A DNA stretch of 33,706 nucleotides from NCBI GenBank assembly GCA_000434935.1, contig FR882191.1:5712-39417 (forward strand), given 5' to 3'. Each line of letters opens with the position of its first letter. Positions within the stretch are counted from its first letter, which is position 1. This DNA comes from Bacteroides sp. CAG:709. Its GTDB lineage: Bacteria; Bacteroidota; Bacteroidia; Bacteroidales; UBA932. The notes under the pieces were generated by a model, which saw only the letters and a program-made list of their open reading frames with translations, ran no database searches and was not told the DNA's origin. Positions 25,752-33,285 of the stretch are shown in pieces. The position numbers and the translations under genes are program-made.

Positions 25752-25763
25752 TATGGTAACCAG

Positions 25764-25856
25764 TTGATAATCAGACGTGTTTTTAACGACAGTGTGGAAA
25801 CGCCGACATTTTTTTGCTGCGTTTCCACACTGCTTTTTCTAACTTATTGATAATCA
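25764..25856 (+). repeat. Pair of 10-bp direct repeats flanking the terminator
   Basis: The sequence TTGATAATCA occurs at 25764-25773 and 25847-25856, on either side of the hairpin. It could be a target-site-like duplication, a paired protein site, or a chance match of a motif that is common in Bacteroidota intergenic DNA. Confidence 0.35.
25790..25839 (+). terminator. Rho-independent terminator closing the PUL
   Basis: A perfect 13-bp stem (CAGTGTGGAAACG at 25790-25802 paired with 25820-25832) has a 17-base loop and is followed by CTTTTTCT. The T-run is on the + strand side, so it ends transcription arriving from the PUL. On the - strand the stem is followed by A-rich sequence, so it does not serve the opposing toxin/antitoxin genes well. 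Confidence 0.85.
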
Positions 25857-25932
25857 ATGTTCCTAAATCTGAGGCGTGGCTGCGTCCCGCCTGCGTTCCG
25901 CGAGGTGGCAATGCCAAGCGGATAAAAGAATG

Positions 25933-26307
25933 TTAGTCAACAGAATGATATTCCGCCTGGTTGCCGCTGTCATTCAGGATGGCTGTCCGGTCAGCGTTGG
26001 CAGTGCCATATCCGCTGACTTGGCGATGGTATCTCTTGATGGAAATGACATCTTCACCAAGCACAGTCTCGATGAATGAGATTGTGCGGATGGTAAAATT
26101 GTGAGTGCCGCTCATCCATTTGGAAATTTCAGCTTCTTTCTTTCCTGCAGCCTTTGCGAAATCTGCCTGGCTCCATCTTTTGCGCTGAAGAATTTCCTTT
26201 ATTCGTCCAGCAATCGCGAAAGACCTCTCACTTTCACGTCTCGCCTCCTCAGGCACAGCTTTGAGCATTTCCGCAAAAAGAGGATTGACATAATTGGCTT
26301 TGTTCAT
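25933..26307 (-). CDS. XRE-family helix-turn-helix protein, probable antitoxin
   Basis: DNA-binding protein of 124 residues. The HTH is clear: IKEILQRKRWSQADFAKAAG, then KKEAEISKWMSGTHNFTIRT, the Cro/C1-type fold seen in HigA-like antitoxins. The N-terminus (YVNPLFAEMLKAVPEEARRE) is the helical lead-in typical of Bacteroidota antitoxins of this kind. It starts one base after the upstream gene's stop codon, so the two are translated together. It would be expected to bind its own promoter and neutralise its partner. The C-terminal 20 residues are variable-looking and give no clue. Confidence 0.8.
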   Translation of the reverse strand: MNKANYVNPLFAEMLKAVPEEARRESERSFAIAGRIKEILQRKRWSQADFAKAAGKKEAEISKWMSGTHNFTIRTISFIETVLGEDVISIKRYHRQVSGYGTANADRTAILNDSGNQAEYHSVD

Positions 26308-26308
26308 G

Positions 26309-26836
26309 TCATTGAATCTTAAGAGTTACATTATAAATAGTAGAAGCAATATCAATTCCGTTATCTTCCATATCAGTCAATGCTTTGTCTATTGATTGAA
26401 GCGTTTTCACTTTTTCTGAAAGAATCGGATCTTCTTCATATGTTCTTGTTTTCTTTTCTCCGCCGCCTCCAAGTATGAGTAGCGAATCTGACATGCGGAT
26501 ACAATATAGTCTTAAGCTGCCGCATTTATCAGAAGATTTTCGACGGGAAAGAAGTAGAGGAATAGCACATATTCTATCCGCGAATAGTCCTTCTGGTCGA
26601 AAGAATGATTCTAACGCCCCTTCTTTGCCAATACTGTTAATTGTGGTCAAAACAGAATTTAGATCATTTCTCAGAGGCGATGATTGTGTGTCCTTGAATT
26701 CTATCAAAAAATCTTCTGTCTCAGTCTTCTCATTTCCGTTTAGCCGTATCGAAAAGATATCTGCTTTTTCTGTCAAAAGAAATGGTACAAATTCAACATC
26801 TTTCATCTCTAAAAACTTTTCTGCTAAGTTATGCAT
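26309..26836 (-). CDS. Putative toxin-like protein paired with the XRE regulator
   Basis: Protein of 175 residues from the ATG at 26836; an upstream in-frame TTG at 26866 is less likely. I recognise the core LRLYCIRMSDSLLILGGGG, then EKKTRTYEEDP, as a Bacteroidota family that commonly lies just upstream of an XRE gene; this is recall, not a search. The pattern of basic beta-strands ending in a KKT-like segment recalls RelE/HigB toxins, but the protein is longer than those (about 100 residues) because of an extra N-terminal half (FLIEFKDTQSSP). Toxicity and mRNA cleavage are inferred only. The gene is visibly more AT-rich than the PUL, suggesting separate acquisition. Confidence 0.5.
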   Translation of the reverse strand: MHNLAEKFLEMKDVEFVPFLLTEKADIFSIRLNGNEKTETEDFLIEFKDTQSSPLRNDLNSVLTTINSIGKEGALESFFRPEGLFADRICAIPLLLSRRKSSDKCGSLRLYCIRMSDSLLILGGGGEKKTRTYEEDPILSEKVKTLQSIDKALTDMEDNGIDIASTIYNVTLKIQ

Positions 26837-26975
26837 AATTATTTGAAGAAGATAGGATAATTGCAAAATATGCTTAATTTAAAAGTTAAGAACATCGAAA
26901 GCTATGTAAAGTACTTTGCGTCTGGTCCCATTTGTCCGGAAACCCCACACTTTTCTGGATAAGTTGTAGGAGCAC

Positions 26976-27007
26976 TTGTCCGTGGGAACCCGCTTTCCTA
27001 CGGACAA
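26976..27007. repeat. 13-bp hairpin (inverted repeat)
   Basis: TTGTCCGTGGGAA (26976-26988) pairs with 26995-27007 across a 6-base loop, with one G-T pair. Neither strand has a T-run after the stem, so it is not a standard terminator. Confidence 0.65.
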
Positions 27008-27221
27008 ACTGTGGAAGAGCGTCATCGCTCACGTCGTGACTGTTTTCTGACCTGTTGTGCGCAGAAAACGTTTTAAACTGCACGAAATTCTAGTTTTGAC
27101 AGTTTGTCGGGAAATAGTGAATATAGTAAAGCGTGTTGGAAGGCCATGTGGCGGCACAACCCCCGCCAGGGCGCGTTTATGCCCACAATTAGTTGTGGAG
27201 TGTAAACCATTGATTATTAAG

Positions 27222-27274
27222 TAATTCTCCATTTTCAGAGTCGGCAAAACAATAACTCTGAAAATGGCTAATTA
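27222..27274. repeat. Near-perfect 20-bp inverted repeat, possible terminator of the - strand genes
   Basis: The arms 27222-27241 and 27255-27274 match at 18 of 20 positions; the core is CCATTTTCAGAGT against ACTCTGAAAATGG with a 13-base spacer. The mismatches are two adjacent positions. It lies 43 bases beyond the stop of the LysM gene on the - strand and could end that transcript, although the following sequence is AT-rich and not a T-run. An operator or mobile-element end is also possible. Confidence 0.6.
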
Positions 27275-27316
27275 GTTATGAGATAGAGACTTATGCGTCA
27301 CGCGCGCTGTATCGTC

Positions 27317-28999
27317 CTACTCCCTCACGATCCGGACCGAGTAATCCGGCCCGTAGACTATGCGGCGCACGCCTTCGTTGATGTAACCTCCGTCAGAGGA
27401 CTCCCTGAACAGGAAATCGGTCTGCATCATGGCGCTGTTTCCTAGACGCGCCACCTTTTCCATCCAGGACCTGCCGAACTTCGTTTTCATGTAAATGAAG
27501 AAATATGCGAGGTCATAGCCCTGGAACGAGAACTGCGTCGGCTCGGTGTTGTACAATGCCCTGTATTCCAGAAGGAATCTCCTTACTGCAGGACTCTCAT
27601 AATCAATGTAGTACGCCGTGGAAACGCGGGTCTTCAGGTTATGGAGATTGTCCACGTCGATAGTCTCGAAAGAACGGATTTTCGACGGGCTGTAGAGAAT
27701 GACATTGAATTTTCTGTACACCAGCATGTCCAGGTTCCGGACAGCGTCATTCACGAACGCCTCGCTTTCGGAATTGATGATCACGCGGTTGGTGCCGGTC
27801 GAAGTCATGATCGAGGTCAATGCATTGGCCACGTTTCTTCCCTGTAGAATCGCGTAGGAATAATTCGTGTGCGGGATGCCGGAATCCTCTATCGCATGGG
27901 TCATCGGCCCGGTCACGCCGCTTTCGCTTATCACGATGACATGGTCACCGGAAACCTTCTCTTTTCTTATCCAATCCAGAAGATCGGCGTACTGCACCTG
28001 CTGCGAAGTCGGAGCCTGTATCATGTTCTTATGCTCGGCTACGAGACCGGAAGTCCTGTGGTCGAGAGGAGAAATGATATAAGTGTCCTCCGGCGCGAGC
28101 TCCAGTACCCTGCTTATGCCGTCCCTGTTTACAGGGCCAATGCAGAAGTCGCTGGCTTTCAGGCGCTCCGTGGTTATCGGCATTGCACCTCCCGCTACAT
28201 CGTAGACACTCAGGTCAGTGCTGATGCCCTGTTTTCCCAGATCTCTTACAGCCATGAGGACGCCGCTGTAGAAATCCATGTTGCTTTCGCTAGGGGAGGA
28301 CGCCGCATTCATCGGAAGCATGAGCAGGACATTCACCTTCGAACGCATGTACGGGCTCTCCGTTTCCTCTTCCTGCACCTCCGGCTGCTGCACATCATTG
28401 ACAGAAATATTGTCCGTCAATGTCTTATGCTCTGTCTTGGCGGCGCTCTCCTTCTCGGCGCCCATAACCTTGACCACCTCCGGCGACGGGATGCGCAGCT
28501 TCTGCCTGTTCTTCAGCTTTTCGCTGGTCAGCCCGTTGTACTTCATCAGGACCTCTTTCGGGATGGAATACTTGTAGGCGATGTCGCCGATATCCTCATA
28601 CCACTTGGTCACATGGATGGTGTAGCTGTCATTCTTTTTCTTGTCAGCTGCCTTCTCAGGCTTTTTCTGCTCCGGCTCTTCCTTGACAGCCTCGGCAGCA
28701 GCCTCCACCACCGGAATCAGAAGGATGGAATTCTTCTTCAGTCCCTCGTGGCCCAAGTCCAGATTCGGATTCGCCTTCAGGATGTCGTCAGTCTTGACCC
28801 CGTAGGCTTTCGCGATGGAGAACAATGTCTGTTTTTCCAGCACTACATGTGACCAATACACCTTGCCGTCGCTGCCCTTCACCTTATCCTTCGATACAGT
28901 TACAGGAGTTGGCGTATATGTTTGAGCCCCAGCCGTTCCGGAAATGATTCCAAGAATGGCTACACATGTGCAAATAGCTGGAATAATCGTTCTCATCAT
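27317..28999 (-). CDS. LysM-domain protein with a periplasmic-binding-protein-like C-terminal half
   Basis: Exported protein of 560 residues. A signal peptide (PAICTCVAILGIISGTAGAQ) is followed by two LysM modules, about residues 48-95 (KQTLFSIAKAYGVKTDDILK) and 122-172 (DIGDIAYKYSIPKEVLMKYN), joined by a Lys/Glu-rich linker. From about 215 the sequence resembles type I periplasmic-binding folds (Peripla_BP_6-like: VNVLLMLPMNAASSP; FYSGVLMAVRDLG; DTYIISPLDHRTSG). LysM modules bind peptidoglycan, so the protein probably sits at the cell wall. The domain combination is known in Bacteroidota, but I know of no firm function. It starts 5 bases after the glycosyltransferase stop. ATGs at 28999 and 28996 are equivalent. 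Confidence 0.85.
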   Translation of the reverse strand: MMRTIIPAICTCVAILGIISGTAGAQTYTPTPVTVSKDKVKGSDGKVYWSHVVLEKQTLFSIAKAYGVKTDDILKANPNLDLGHEGLKKNSILLIPVVEAAAEAVKEEPEQKKPEKAADKKKNDSYTIHVTKWYEDIGDIAYKYSIPKEVLMKYNGLTSEKLKNRQKLRIPSPEVVKVMGAEKESAAKTEHKTLTDNISVNDVQQPEVQEEETESPYMRSKVNVLLMLPMNAASSPSESNMDFYSGVLMAVRDLGKQGISTDLSVYDVAGGAMPITTERLKASDFCIGPVNRDGISRVLELAPEDTYIISPLDHRTSGLVAEHKNMIQAPTSQQVQYADLLDWIRKEKVSGDHVIVISESGVTGPMTHAIEDSGIPHTNYSYAILQGRNVANALTSIMTSTGTNRVIINSESEAFVNDAVRNLDMLVYRKFNVILYSPSKIRSFETIDVDNLHNLKTRVSTAYYIDYESPAVRRFLLEYRALYNTEPTQFSFQGYDLAYFFIYMKTKFGRSWMEKVARLGNSAMMQTDFLFRESSDGGYINEGVRRIVYGPDYSVRIVRE

Positions 29000-29004
29000 C
29001 GTCT

Positions 29005-30126
29005 TTACAACTTTTCTGCAAACGTTCTCAGGTCTGTGCAGAATGCCGACCAGGAAAGTCTGCGTTTCTCTTTTTGTATGCGCTCGATGCAGTCCTGCCT
29101 CGTGGCCGGCTCTGCGAAATATCTTTCGATTTCTTTTCTGATACAGTCAGGCTCGGCCTTCTCGGCGACAATTCCCGTGCCCGTATCCCCGATAGTGCTT
29201 TTCAATCCTCCCACATCGGTGACAATCATCGGTACCTCGAAATGGTATGACACCGAGCTGATTCCGCTCTGCGTCGCGCTCCTGTACGGCAGCACCGTCA
29301 CGTCTGCTGCGGAAAAATAATCCTTGACCTCGGAGTCCTTTATATACTTGGGGAAGATATGGATCCGGTCCTTGCCCGGTATCGAGTCAATGATTTTCTG
29401 ATATGGTTCGAATGACCCGTAAGGCTCACCTGCAATAATCAGCTGGTAGCTGTCGTCAAGCCCTGCAAATGCCTCCAGAAGGATGTCCAGGCCCTTGTAC
29501 TGCCTTATCAGACCGAAAAACAGGATGTTCTTCTTCCCCGGTTTCAGCCCGAGAGCCTCTTCCGCCTTACTTCTGCTCAATTTTTCTCCGAAATGCGAGT
29601 AAAGCGGATGCTGGCGCATGATGTGTCTGGCATCCGGTTTCAATCTCAGGAGGTCCTCCGTGACGGCATCGCACATAGTGACGAACCCGTCACATCCTCC
29701 CAGGAAATATTTCGTGAAAGGAGTGTCGAAGAACCGCTGCTCGTGAGGTACGACATTGTCCAGTATGCCGATGACTTTGCACCCTTTGCCGGCATGTCTT
29801 GCCACGAATCCGAGCGAAGGCGCGAAATAGGACATCCAATATCTCATTATGAGGACATCCGGTTTCCATTCCCTGATTTTCTTGGCTGCCTTTATCCACG
29901 AAAAAGGATTCGCCGTGTCCAGTATAGCCGTACTTTCCACAGGCATTGCCTCATCGTCAGGGGTTACATACTGTGTTTTTCCCGGGAAAAGGAAATTCGG
30001 ATACTGCCGGCTGAAATTGAACGCCCCGACAATATCAGTTTTGCCCAGTTCTGCGTACAAAGCTGCGTTGAACTGGGCAATACCTCCCCTGAAAGGATAG
30101 AAGCAGGATAATACTGCGATTCTCAC
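29005..30126 (-). CDS. GT4-family glycosyltransferase
   Basis: GT-B fold transferase of 373 residues using a nucleotide sugar, cytoplasmic. The N-terminus (RIAVLSCFYPFRGGIAQFNA) carries the glycine-rich acceptor loop. The C-terminal half has ILFFGLIRQYKGLDILLEAF, YQLIIAGEPYG, VKDYFSAADVTVLPYRSATQ and VPMIVTDVGGL, the donor-binding pattern of glycosyltransferase family 4. It lacks membrane helices. It lies 18 bases after the Skp gene and 5 before the LysM gene, so it is probably part of an envelope operon. The acceptor and sugar cannot be read from the sequence. Confidence 0.9.
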   Translation of the reverse strand: MRIAVLSCFYPFRGGIAQFNAALYAELGKTDIVGAFNFSRQYPNFLFPGKTQYVTPDDEAMPVESTAILDTANPFSWIKAAKKIREWKPDVLIMRYWMSYFAPSLGFVARHAGKGCKVIGILDNVVPHEQRFFDTPFTKYFLGGCDGFVTMCDAVTEDLLRLKPDARHIMRQHPLYSHFGEKLSRSKAEEALGLKPGKKNILFFGLIRQYKGLDILLEAFAGLDDSYQLIIAGEPYGSFEPYQKIIDSIPGKDRIHIFPKYIKDSEVKDYFSAADVTVLPYRSATQSGISSVSYHFEVPMIVTDVGGLKSTIGDTGTGIVAEKAEPDCIRKEIERYFAEPATRQDCIERIQKEKRRLSWSAFCTDLRTFAEKL

Positions 30127-30144
30127 ACTTCAGTTATTTGGTTT

Positions 30145-30771
30145 CTACTTGGAAGAATTCTTCGATTTGTTCTTGACGTATTCATCGTTCAGTCTGGTGA
30201 TGATGTCGTCAGTAACATCGAGAGAACTGTCGGCAGCAGCTACAGGTGAAGGAAGAATGTCACCGGATGTAGCGATTACCATTGAATAATGCTTCTCTAC
30301 TGTATATTTGTCGAGGAACTGCTTGATGGCGTCGCCGATATTGTTCATCATAACCTGCTGCTCCTCAGCGATTTCCTGATTCTTCTGATTAGCGAATTCA
30401 TTGAAATCGTTTCTTCTCTTCTCGAGATTCTGGCCCTGGATTTCAGCGGTTGAACGGGTAAGGAGACCCTTGTTGATCTTCTCCTGGAAAGCATTTACGT
30501 CCTTCTGGAGGCTGTTGCCCCTTCTGTTCATTTCTTCCTGGATGCCCTGCGCCTTGGACTCGACTACGGACCTCAGGTCGTTCGCCATGTCGTACTCTGA
30601 AAGGACGCGGTCAATGTTGAAATAGACGATAGCGCCTTTCTCCGCTGTTGCGGCAGTCTCTGTTCCTTCAGCGCCGGCAGTGTCAGCCTTTTTGCCTGTA
30701 AGCGACATTACTCCGAGTGCAATCACGCCAACAAGAGCTATGATGCTGATAATCAATGGTGTGTTTTTCAT
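30145..30771 (-). CDS. skp: OmpH/Skp-family periplasmic chaperone
   Basis: Holds unfolded outer-membrane proteins on their way to the BAM complex. It has 208 residues: an N-terminal hydrophobic segment (PLIISIIALVGVIALGVMSL), a low-complexity Ala/Thr/Glu stretch, then the OmpH core starting GAIVYFNIDRVLSEYDMAND. A long charged coiled coil follows (SKAQGIQEEMNRRGNSLQKD to about 150). The N-terminal segment may remain as a membrane anchor because no clear cleavage site follows. The Lys/Ser-rich tail is typical of Bacteroidota members. Its start is 90 bases from the end of pdxJ. Confidence 0.88.
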   Translation of the reverse strand: MKNTPLIISIIALVGVIALGVMSLTGKKADTAGAEGTETAATAEKGAIVYFNIDRVLSEYDMANDLRSVVESKAQGIQEEMNRRGNSLQKDVNAFQEKINKGLLTRSTAEIQGQNLEKRRNDFNEFANQKNQEIAEEQQVMMNNIGDAIKQFLDKYTVEKHYSMVIATSGDILPSPVAAADSSLDVTDDIITRLNDEYVKNKSKNSSK

Positions 30772-30861
30772 CTTTATTTTAATTTGTATTATTTTTCCTT
30801 ACTTGTTTTCTAACGCCTACTATGCGTCGTCCTTTTTAAGGGGCACAATGTCGCAAAGTTA

Positions 30862-31581
30862 CTAAAATATTTTAATCTTCGACAGATATGCCTGAATTGT
30901 TTTCTCCAGTCCCATGTACAACGCGTCGCAGATGATGGCATGTCCGATGGAAACCTCCGCTGTCCAAGGAATCGTCCTGATGAAATATTCCAGGTTCACG
31001 AGGTTCAGATCATGGCCCGCATTGATGTCCAGACCGCAATCCCTCGCCCTCTCGGCAGTGCGCAGATAAGGCTCGACCGCCCGTTCCCTGCCGGCTGCAT
31101 ACTGCGACGCATAAGCCTCCGTATAAAGTTCCACCCTGTCGGCGCCGCAGGCGGCAGCACCCTCGGCCATGGCCGGATCCGGGTCAATGAAAATCGACGT
31201 TCTGATGCCGGCGTTCTTGAATTCGCGGCAAATGTCCGTAAGGAAGTCCTTGTGTTCCAATGTGTTCCAGCCCGCATTCGAGGTTATCGCATTTTCGGCG
31301 TCCGGCACCAGCGTCACCTGCGCAGGCCCCACCTCCTTTACCAGGTCAATGAATTTAGGTATCGGATTTCCTTCAATGTTGAATTCGACATTGATGAGAG
31401 GCTTGATCTCCCTTACGTCACTATATCTTATATGTCTTTCATCCGGTCTCGGATGGACGGTAATCCCTTCTGCACCGAATCTTTCGCAGTCGCAGGCCGC
31501 TTTTTCCACGTCCGGCAGATTTCCGCCCCTGGCATTGCGGAGCGTCGCGATTTTGTTGATGTTTACACTTAGCCTTGTCAT
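30862..31581 (-). CDS. pdxJ: Pyridoxine 5'-phosphate synthase PdxJ
   Basis: Condenses 1-deoxy-xylulose 5-phosphate with 3-amino-2-oxopropyl phosphate to make pyridoxine 5'-phosphate (vitamin B6 pathway, cytoplasm). The open frame extends far upstream, but the ATG at 31581 gives 239 residues, the normal family length, beginning TRLSVNINKIATLRNARGG. TIM-barrel landmarks are visible: GITVHPRPDERHIRYSDV, VEFNIEGNP, VTLVPDAENAITSNAGW, RTSIFIDPDP, RVELYTEAYA, INAGHDLNL and EVSIGHAIICDALYMGL. It is transcribed divergently from nadK across a 100-base AT-rich gap. Confidence 0.97.
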   Translation of the reverse strand: MTRLSVNINKIATLRNARGGNLPDVEKAACDCERFGAEGITVHPRPDERHIRYSDVREIKPLINVEFNIEGNPIPKFIDLVKEVGPAQVTLVPDAENAITSNAGWNTLEHKDFLTDICREFKNAGIRTSIFIDPDPAMAEGAAACGADRVELYTEAYASQYAAGRERAVEPYLRTAERARDCGLDINAGHDLNLVNLEYFIRTIPWTAEVSIGHAIICDALYMGLEKTIQAYLSKIKIF

Positions 31582-31603
31582 AGCTTGATTCCTCAAATCT
31601 TGA

Positions 31604-31611
31604 CAAAAATA
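31604..31611 (-). promoter_or_regulatory. Candidate -7 box for pdxJ
   Basis: On the - strand TATTTTTG fits TAnnTTTG and lies 23 bases upstream of the pdxJ ATG. A TTTG upstream is only 12 bases away, too close for a consensus -33 element, so the call rests on the -7 box alone. Confidence 0.4.
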
Positions 31612-31644
31612 ATTATTATTATGCAAATATTGTAAAGAAAGTGC

Positions 31645-31652
31645 TAATTTTG
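31645..31652 (+). promoter_or_regulatory. Candidate -7 box for nadK
   Basis: TAATTTTG matches TAnnTTTG and sits 30 bases upstream of the nadK ATG. There is no good -33 element at the usual distance; a TTG at 31630-31632 is too close. Confidence 0.4.
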
Positions 31653-31681
31653 GCATCCCACGATAAAATCCCGCATTGAAA

Positions 31682-32509
31682 ATGCTTCTCGGTGTATATT
31701 TAAAGAATAAGGCATTGTCCGCGGACCCCGGTTTCCTTAAAATGAAGAGTAAACTGGAGGGGGCCGGCGCGGTTATGTATGAGATTGATTCGAATGATAA
31801 TCTGCAGGAGGGCACAGATGCAGTCCTGAGCGTCGGCGGAGACGGGACCTTCCTGTCGGCATCCCAACTGGTCGCAGATTCCGGAGTCCCGATTCTCGGT
31901 GTCAATCTCGGACGACTCGGTTTTCTGTCGGAGAACCGTCCGCAAGATGTCGCAAATGCCCTGTTGGACGGCGGTTACGAGCTGGAAAACCGGACCATGC
32001 TTTCGGTCTCGGCCTCTGGAGGAGAACTCCGCCCTGACGGGGAGTATTGGCCGTTCGCATTGAACGAAATCGCGGTGCACAGGGACGGCGCGGCGATGTT
32101 GGGCGTGAAAGTCACCCTCGACGGCAATGCTTTGCCGGCGTATTGGGCTGACGGACTGCTGGTTGCGACCAGTTCTGGATCCACCGCGTATTCATTGAGC
32201 GTAGGCGGCCCGATCTGTACCCCGGACTCCAAGGTCCTGATAATTGCGCCGATTGCTCCGCATAACCTGAATGTGCGTCCGCTCGTGGTTCCGGAAACGA
32301 GCCGTATCGGCATCTCCATCATATCCCGCGACGAATCTGCCGTCCTCACCATGGACAACAGGACAATGCGTATCGACGGGTCCGTGGAGCTTCATGTCTC
32401 TATGGCACAATTTTCGCTAAAACGTATCCGGCTCCGGAATTCGAACTTCGTGAAGGCTCTTATGAGCAAATTGTTCTGGGGCGAGGACATCAGGAATTAC
32501 AGCGACTGA
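31682..32509 (+). CDS. nadK: NAD kinase
   Basis: Phosphorylates NAD to NADP using ATP, cytoplasm. The ATG at 31682 (275 residues) is preferred to a TTG two codons upstream. The signature VLSVGGDGTFLSASQL carries the catalytic GGDGT. VPILGVNLGRLGFLSE, FALNEIAVHR (the NE motif), YWADGLLVATSSGSTAYSLS and IAPIAPHNLNVRPLVVP complete the family pattern. It heads a + strand run with uppS (15-base gap) and bamA, an order often seen in Bacteroidota. Confidence 0.97.
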   Translation: MLLGVYLKNKALSADPGFLKMKSKLEGAGAVMYEIDSNDNLQEGTDAVLSVGGDGTFLSASQLVADSGVPILGVNLGRLGFLSENRPQDVANALLDGGYELENRTMLSVSASGGELRPDGEYWPFALNEIAVHRDGAAMLGVKVTLDGNALPAYWADGLLVATSSGSTAYSLSVGGPICTPDSKVLIIAPIAPHNLNVRPLVVPETSRIGISIISRDESAVLTMDNRTMRIDGSVELHVSMAQFSLKRIRLRNSNFVKALMSKLFWGEDIRNYSD

Positions 32510-32524
32510 AATCAAGAATACCAG

Positions 32525-33235
32525 ATGGAAAATGAGAACAGAATCCCCGTCCATGTATCCATTATAATGGATGGAAATGGAAGGTGGGCACGTGAACAGG
32601 GGCATGAACGTATCTTCGGCCATAAAAAAGGCGTGGAGACGGTGCGTGTCGTGGCGGAAGCTGCTGCCGAGGCAGGTGTGAAGTACCTGTCTCTCTATGC
32701 TTTTTCCGAGGAAAACTGGGGCAGACCTAAGGAGGAAGTCGACTTCCTCATGCATCTGATGATGGATTCCATTGCATCGGAGGTGGAGATGCTCATGAAG
32801 AACGGAGTGCGTTTCCGTGTTCTCGGAAATCTTGCGCGTCTGCCTGAGGCTCTTCAGCAGGGGATTGCTGCTCTGGAAGAAAAGACCAGGGAGAATACTG
32901 CATTGGACCTGATTCTTTTCGTGAGCTACAGCGGCAAGTGGGATATTTTCCAGGCTGCGAAGAAGTTTGCGGCAGAGCATTCCGGCGAAGACATTGACAA
33001 AATCACTGACATGTCGGCCTTTTCCAAATATCTGGTCACTGACGGAATTCCTGATCCTGACTTGATAATCCGCACCTCCGGCGAAGAGCGTATCAGCAAC
33101 TATCTCCTGTGGCAGGGAGCTTACTCGGAACTCCTGTTCGTCAAGAAGATGTGGCCGGAATTCGGCAAGGAAGATTTCACCGCGGCATTGGCCGAATTTG
33201 CATCCCGCGACCGCCGTTATGGAAAAGTGAAATAA
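32525..33235 (+). CDS. uppS: Undecaprenyl diphosphate synthase (isoprenyl transferase)
   Basis: Cis-prenyltransferase that makes the C55 lipid carrier for cell-wall and surface-glycan synthesis. It has 236 residues, normal length. Motifs: HVSIIMDGNGRWAREQGH with the catalytic Asp, GHKKGVETVRVV, YLSLYAFSEENWGRP, VSYSGKWDIF (where many members have NYGGR), PDPDLIIRTSGEERISNYLL and the terminal SRDRRYGKVK. It lies between nadK and bamA. Confidence 0.97.
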   Translation: MENENRIPVHVSIIMDGNGRWAREQGHERIFGHKKGVETVRVVAEAAAEAGVKYLSLYAFSEENWGRPKEEVDFLMHLMMDSIASEVEMLMKNGVRFRVLGNLARLPEALQQGIAALEEKTRENTALDLILFVSYSGKWDIFQAAKKFAAEHSGEDIDKITDMSAFSKYLVTDGIPDPDLIIRTSGEERISNYLLWQGAYSELLFVKKMWPEFGKEDFTAALAEFASRDRRYGKVK

Positions 33236-33285
33236 TTGCCGTATATTTGTGAGATATTTTATATAAAACACTTTCTTAGAAAAGA

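Larger units (their letters stand above)
26837..27316. other. 480-base region without a convincing gene, rich in hairpins
   Basis: No ORF here has recognisable coding character; the two small - strand ORFs (26886-27083, 27029-27247) match nothing I know. By eye it holds hairpins at 26931-26963 (12 pairs, three of them G-T), 26976-27007 (13 pairs, one G-T, 6-base loop), 27042-27069 (8 pairs), 27149-27168 (6 pairs), 27183-27198 (6 pairs) and the long inverted repeat at 27222-27274. The first two stems share a TTTGTCCG/TTGTCCGT start. The G-T pairs would be stable only in an RNA copied from the + strand. It may be a structured RNA, a repeat element or a mobile-element scar. Confidence 0.5.

Noticed and set aside
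27029..27247. 72-codon - strand ORF (and 26886-27083) as small genes
   Set aside because: No recognisable motif or good start context, and both are built from hairpin sequence. They are kept only as part of the unexplained non-coding block.
26870..27280. CRISPR array or tRNA in the hairpin-rich region
   Set aside because: The repeats are too few and irregular for CRISPR, and no cloverleaf or T-loop sequence is visible.
27869..28852. 327-codon open frame on the + strand
   Set aside because: It lies opposite the LysM gene, whose signal peptide and LysM modules are clear; the + strand product is low-complexity His/Leu-rich.
30862..31905. Extended 347-residue PdxJ with an N-terminal domain
   Set aside because: The extra 108 residues run across the divergent promoter into nadK and show no domain; the family normally starts at the TRLSVNI block.
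32417..33271. 284-codon open frame on the - strand
   Set aside because: It is the shadow of uppS, which carries every catalytic motif.
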